Positions 61,285-64,000 of a DNA stretch of 64,000 nucleotides are shown here, one piece after another. Source of the DNA: Pseudonocardia sp. ICBG1293 (GTDB taxonomy: Bacteria > Actinomycetota > Actinomycetes > Mycobacteriales > Pseudonocardiaceae); contig NZ_JAHLEL010000044.1 in assembly GCF_020131355.1 (NCBI RefSeq), forward strand, positions 620,001-684,000, in the 5' to 3' direction. The position numbers and the translations under genes were made by a program. The notes beneath the pieces are model-generated. The model was given only the letters and a program-made list of their open reading frames with translations. It searched no databases and was not told where the DNA came from. The number at the start of each line of letters is the position of its first letter. Within the stretch, counting starts at the first letter, position 1.

Positions 61285-61294
61285 GTGTCCGGAC
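61285..61294. promoter_or_regulatory. GTGTCCGGAC motif between divergent sulfur genes
   Basis: 56 bp before the -35 of the 61387 leader and 95 bp upstream of the SsuD-type ATG on the other strand, so it could serve both directions. Confidence 0.5.
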
Positions 61295-61350
61295 GACTCC
61301 GCACCGGGCTCCCACCAGGCAGGATGCCGGTGATCCGGATCGCCGGCGTC

Positions 61351-61380
61351 TTGGGTGGCGACGCCGGTCGCGGCTACCGT
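61351..61380 (+). promoter_or_regulatory. Leaderless promoter of leader A4
   Basis: TTGGGT (61351-61356), 18 bp, TACCGT (61375-61380), 6 bp, GTG. Identical hexamers to the promoter at 54311. Confidence 0.65.
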
Positions 61381-61386
61381 GGGGCC

Positions 61387-61479
61387 GTGACCGGATCGGT
61401 GCTGCTGACCACGCGAGGGCATGTCGACCTCGCCCGTGTGGCGTCGGCACTGTGTCCCCGCTCGACCCGGCACCGCTGA
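61387..61479 (+). CDS. Cys-type leader peptide, family A (30 aa)
   Basis: Starts VTGSVLL and continues TTRGHVDLARVASALC, then a short tail PRSTRHR and stop. It is the closest relative of the 54346 leader. No SD; probably leaderless. It precedes the DszC-like operon by 202 bp. Confidence 0.82.
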   Translation: MTGSVLLTTRGHVDLARVASALCPRSTRHR

Positions 61480-61681
61480 GGCCGCACCCCGCCGACCGGT
61501 ATCCGCTGCGCGCTCGACCACCCGGGACCACGCCGGGCCCGTGCGGCCACGACCCGGTCCCGCCGACCGACCCGCCCGCCGCGGCCGTGTCCGCACGCCC
61601 GGTCCGCGCCGACGCCCCGCACCCGACACCACGGCGCCGCCCGCCGTCCCGGCGCGCCACCGCCCCATCGGAAGGATCTCC

Positions 61682-62905
61682 GTGACCGCCACCTCCCCCC
61701 TCCCCACCGGCACCGACGGCCGGGCCCCCTGGACCGACGAGCAGCTCGACGCCGTCTTCGCGCCGGTGTTCGCCCGGATCGCCGAGGGCGCCCTCGCGCG
61801 CGAGCAGGGTCGCACCCTGGCCCACGACGAGGTGGCCGCGCTGCGCGCGGAGCGCTTCGGCGCACTGCGGCTGCCCGTGGAGCTCGGCGGCTACGGCGCC
61901 ACCGTCCGCCAGCAGTTCCGGCTGCTCGTCGACCTCGCGGCCGCCGAGTCGAACCTGCCGCAGGCGCTCCGCGTGCACTGGTGGTACGTCGACGACCTGC
62001 TGCTCGCCGCACCGGGCCCCGACCGCGACGCCCGCCTCGCCGCCGTCGCGCAGGGTGGTCTGGTCGGGAACGCGATCACCGAGCCCGGGGTCGGCGCGAT
62101 CGACCGCTACCGCACCACCCTGACCCCCGACGGCGAGGGCTACCGCCTCGACGGCACCAAGTACTACTCGACCGGAAGCCTGTACGCCGACCAGATCCTG
62201 GTCGCCGCCGACCTCGACGGACAGCGGGTGTCGGTGCTCGTCGACGGTGACGCCGACGGCGTCGTGCAGCACGACGACTGGGACGGCTTCGGGCAGCGCC
62301 TCACCGCCAGCGGCACCACCGGGTTCCACGGGGTCGCCGTCCCCCGGGAGCGGGTCCTCGGCCCCGGCTACGGCACCGAGGGCCGCGGCTGGGGCACCTC
62401 CTACCTGCAGCTCGTGCAGCTCGCCGTGCTCGCCGGGATCGCCCGGCGCGCCACCGACGACGTCAGCGCCTGGGTCCGCGAGCGCACCCGCACCTTCACC
62501 CACGCCCCGGCCGACCTGCCCCGCCACGACCCTCTCGTCCAGCAGGTCATCGGGCGGCTGTCCGCGGCCGCCTGGTCCTCGCGCGCCCTGGTCCTGACCA
62601 TCGCCGAGCAGCTCGACGAGCTGCTCGCCGCGGGCGGTGAGGACCCGGAACTGCTCGACCGGGTGGAGCTCGACGTCGCCCACGCCCAGGCCGCGGTGAT
62701 CCCGGCGGTGCTCGACGCGACCACGCAGCTGTTCGAGGTCGGCGGCGCCTCGATCACCTCGGAGAGGCTCCGCCTGGACCGGCACTGGCGCAACGCCCGG
62801 GTGATCTCGGTGCACAACCCGCTCATCTACAAGCTGCAGTCGGTCGGGGACCACGTGCTCAACGGCACCGACCTGCCCTACGCCTGGAGCGCCGGCACGC
62901 GATGA
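61682..62905 (+). CDS. Acyl-CoA-dehydrogenase-fold monooxygenase, SfnC/DszC-like
   Basis: A 407-residue flavoprotein with the acyl-CoA dehydrogenase fold: LRLPVELGGYGATVRQQFRL, VGNAITEPGVGAIDRYRTTL, YRLDGTKYYSTGSLYADQIL, and C-terminal ERLRLDRHWRNARVISVHNP. The RHWRNARxxSxHNP ending is typical of DszC/SfnC-type monooxygenases, not of true dehydrogenases. Likely oxidises a sulfide or sulfone, or a related organosulfur compound, with FMNH2. Coupled by ATGA to the DszA-like gene. Confidence 0.88.
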   Translation: MTATSPLPTGTDGRAPWTDEQLDAVFAPVFARIAEGALAREQGRTLAHDEVAALRAERFGALRLPVELGGYGATVRQQFRLLVDLAAAESNLPQALRVHWWYVDDLLLAAPGPDRDARLAAVAQGGLVGNAITEPGVGAIDRYRTTLTPDGEGYRLDGTKYYSTGSLYADQILVAADLDGQRVSVLVDGDADGVVQHDDWDGFGQRLTASGTTGFHGVAVPRERVLGPGYGTEGRGWGTSYLQLVQLAVLAGIARRATDDVSAWVRERTRTFTHAPADLPRHDPLVQQVIGRLSAAAWSSRALVLTIAEQLDELLAAGGEDPELLDRVELDVAHAQAAVIPAVLDATTQLFEVGGASITSERLRLDRHWRNARVISVHNPLIYKLQSVGDHVLNGTDLPYAWSAGTR

Positions 62906-64000
62906 CCGACCACCCGCGACGTCTGCACCTCAACGCGTTCGACATGACCTGCGCCGGGCACCAGTCGCCCGGGCTGTGGCGCCACCCCGAGGACCGCTCG
63001 CACACCTTCCACGACCTGCGCTACTGGACCGACCTGGCGCAGCTGCTGGAGCGCGGCGGGTTCACCAGCCTGTTCGTCGCCGACGTCGTGGGCCTCTACG
63101 ACGTCTACCGCGACGGCCCCGAACCAGCGATCCGCGACGGCGTGCAGGTCCCCGTCGGGGACCCGACCCTGGCCGTCTCGGCGATGGCCGCGGTCACCGA
63201 GCGGCTCGGCTTCGGGATCACGGTGTCGCTCACCTACGAGAAGCCCTACGCACTCGCGCGGCGGTTCTCCACCCTGGACCACTACACCCGGGGCCGGGTC
63301 GCGTGGAACGTCGTCACCTCCTACCTGGAGTCCGCGGCCCGCAACCTGGGCCTGGAGAAGCAGGTGCCGCACGACCGGCGCTACGACGTCGCCGACGAGT
63401 TCATGGAGGTCTGCCACCAGCTGTGGGAGGCCTCCTGGGACGACGACGCCGTGCTGCTCGACCGGGACAAGGGCGTCTACACCGATCCGGCGAAGGTCCG
63501 GCCGATCGCCCACCACGGCGAGTTCTTCGACGTCCCCGGGATCGGTCTGACCGAGCCCTCGCCGCAGCGCACTCCGACGATCTTCCAGGCAGGCGCCTCC
63601 GCGCGCGGCACGACGTTCGCCGCCCGGCACGCCGAGGGCGTCTTCGTCATCTCCCCGACCCCGGAGACCCTGGCGCCGCGGGTCGCCGAGCTGCGCAGGC
63701 AGACCGGCGAGCAGGGCCGCGACCCCCGTGCGGTGAAGGTCTTCACGATGGTCACCGTGGTCACCGGCGCCACCGACGAGCAGGCCCGCGAGCGCTACGC
63801 CGATCTCGCGCAGTACGTCAGCCTGGAGGGCGCGCTCACCCTCTACGGCGGCTGGTCCGGCCTCGATCTGTCCACTATGGACCCCGACGAGCCGCTGCGC
63901 TTCGCCGAGACCGAGGCCATCCGCAGCGCGGTCGAGCTGTTCACCACCGCCGACCCGACGCGGGAGTGGACGCCGCGGGCGATCGCCGAGCACATCGGGA
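62902..64000 (+). CDS. Flavin-dependent monooxygenase, NtaA/SnaA/DszA family (truncated by window)
   Basis: 366 residues are visible. RRLHLNAFDMTCAGHQSPG, LWRHPED, GFTSLFVADVVGLYDVYRDG, LDHYTRGRVAWNVVTSYLES, PQRTPTIFQAGASARGTTFA and YGGWSGLDLSTMDPDEP align with the protein at 16451 along the whole length. The ATG overlaps the preceding stop (ATGA). With the DszC-like gene it forms a two-step organosulfur oxidation pair. The C-terminus is outside the window. Confidence 0.9.
   Translation, partial: MTDHPRRLHLNAFDMTCAGHQSPGLWRHPEDRSHTFHDLRYWTDLAQLLERGGFTSLFVADVVGLYDVYRDGPEPAIRDGVQVPVGDPTLAVSAMAAVTERLGFGITVSLTYEKPYALARRFSTLDHYTRGRVAWNVVTSYLESAARNLGLEKQVPHDRRYDVADEFMEVCHQLWEASWDDDAVLLDRDKGVYTDPAKVRPIAHHGEFFDVPGIGLTEPSPQRTPTIFQAGASARGTTFAARHAEGVFVISPTPETLAPRVAELRRQTGEQGRDPRAVKVFTMVTVVTGATDEQARERYADLAQYVSLEGALTLYGGWSGLDLSTMDPDEPLRFAETEAIRSAVELFTTADPTREWTPRAIAEHIG

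Noticed and set aside
60020..62854. A 944-residue minus-strand frame
   Set aside because: Only the part from 61189 encodes a recognisable protein (SsuD type); the rest is antisense to the DszC-like gene.

Overview
The window is about 64 kb of very GC-rich DNA with actinobacterial character: GTG/TTG starts, ATGA/GTGA stop-start overlaps, probable leaderless promoters and dense operons. One Emb-type arabinosyltransferase, an EphD-like epoxide hydrolase/dehydrogenase fusion and DUF5313/DUF1990 proteins point to a wall-type-IV actinomycete. Pseudonocardia or a close relative is my best guess; this is inferred from gene content and was not searched.

Layout. 1-4.6 kb: galactose locus (amidase fragment, galT, DeoR repressor, divergent sodium:solute symporter and a small membrane partner). 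4.6-9.96 kb: YigZ-type protein, GNAT, mntH, an IS5-type element inserted exactly at overlapping convergent stop codons, a crotonase and an alpha/beta hydrolase. 10.1-14.6 kb: EphD-like fusion, metal-dependent hydrolase, ferredoxin-reductase-type protein and TetR. 14.6-16.1 kb: secreted phosphodiester-glycosidase-like protein with 21 copies of a 15-bp repeat. 16.4-19.3 kb: flavin monooxygenase and MHS transporter behind a short Cys-terminated leader peptide. 19.3-21.2 kb: Erm-type rRNA methylase with a leader peptide and an SD-sequestering hairpin, then a crotonase. 21.3-34.5 kb: membrane proteins, two DUF1990 proteins, an amino-acid dehydrogenase with a divergent LysR, two sulfite-oxidase-fold molybdoenzymes around a fasciclin lipoprotein, the arabinosyltransferase and a VOC protein. 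34.5-35.2 kb: beta-carbonic anhydrase behind a leader peptide.

35.3-64 kb is an organosulfur-scavenging island. A minus-strand operon carries a Dpp/Opp-type ABC transporter and two flavin monooxygenases. Plus-strand operons carry two Ssu-like sulfonate ABC sets, SsuD-type monooxygenases, a cupin, a hydrolase-Rrf2 fusion, and a DszC-like/DszA-like pair running off the end. A 6.9-kb nest of insertion sequences (two IS630 copies, one IS1634/IS1549-like element with a 99-bp target duplication, two IS5-type elements and three 121-bp MITEs) sits between the two divergent sulfur operons.

The unifying feature is regulatory. At least six transcription units, most with sulfur-related genes, are preceded by tiny reading frames ending in a Cys codon near the stop. 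Two peptide families are visible: (H/W)-(V/I/L)-D-x-x-R-(V/I/L)-(A/S)-(S/G)-x-x-C, and LE-x-FWP-x-RR with ELCR at the end. Two of them share a near-identical leaderless promoter (TTGGGT, 17-18 bp, TACCGT, 6 bp, start codon) and an upstream GTGTCCGGAC motif. This looks like a cysteine-responsive attenuation network. The second strong regulatory find is the erm attenuator.
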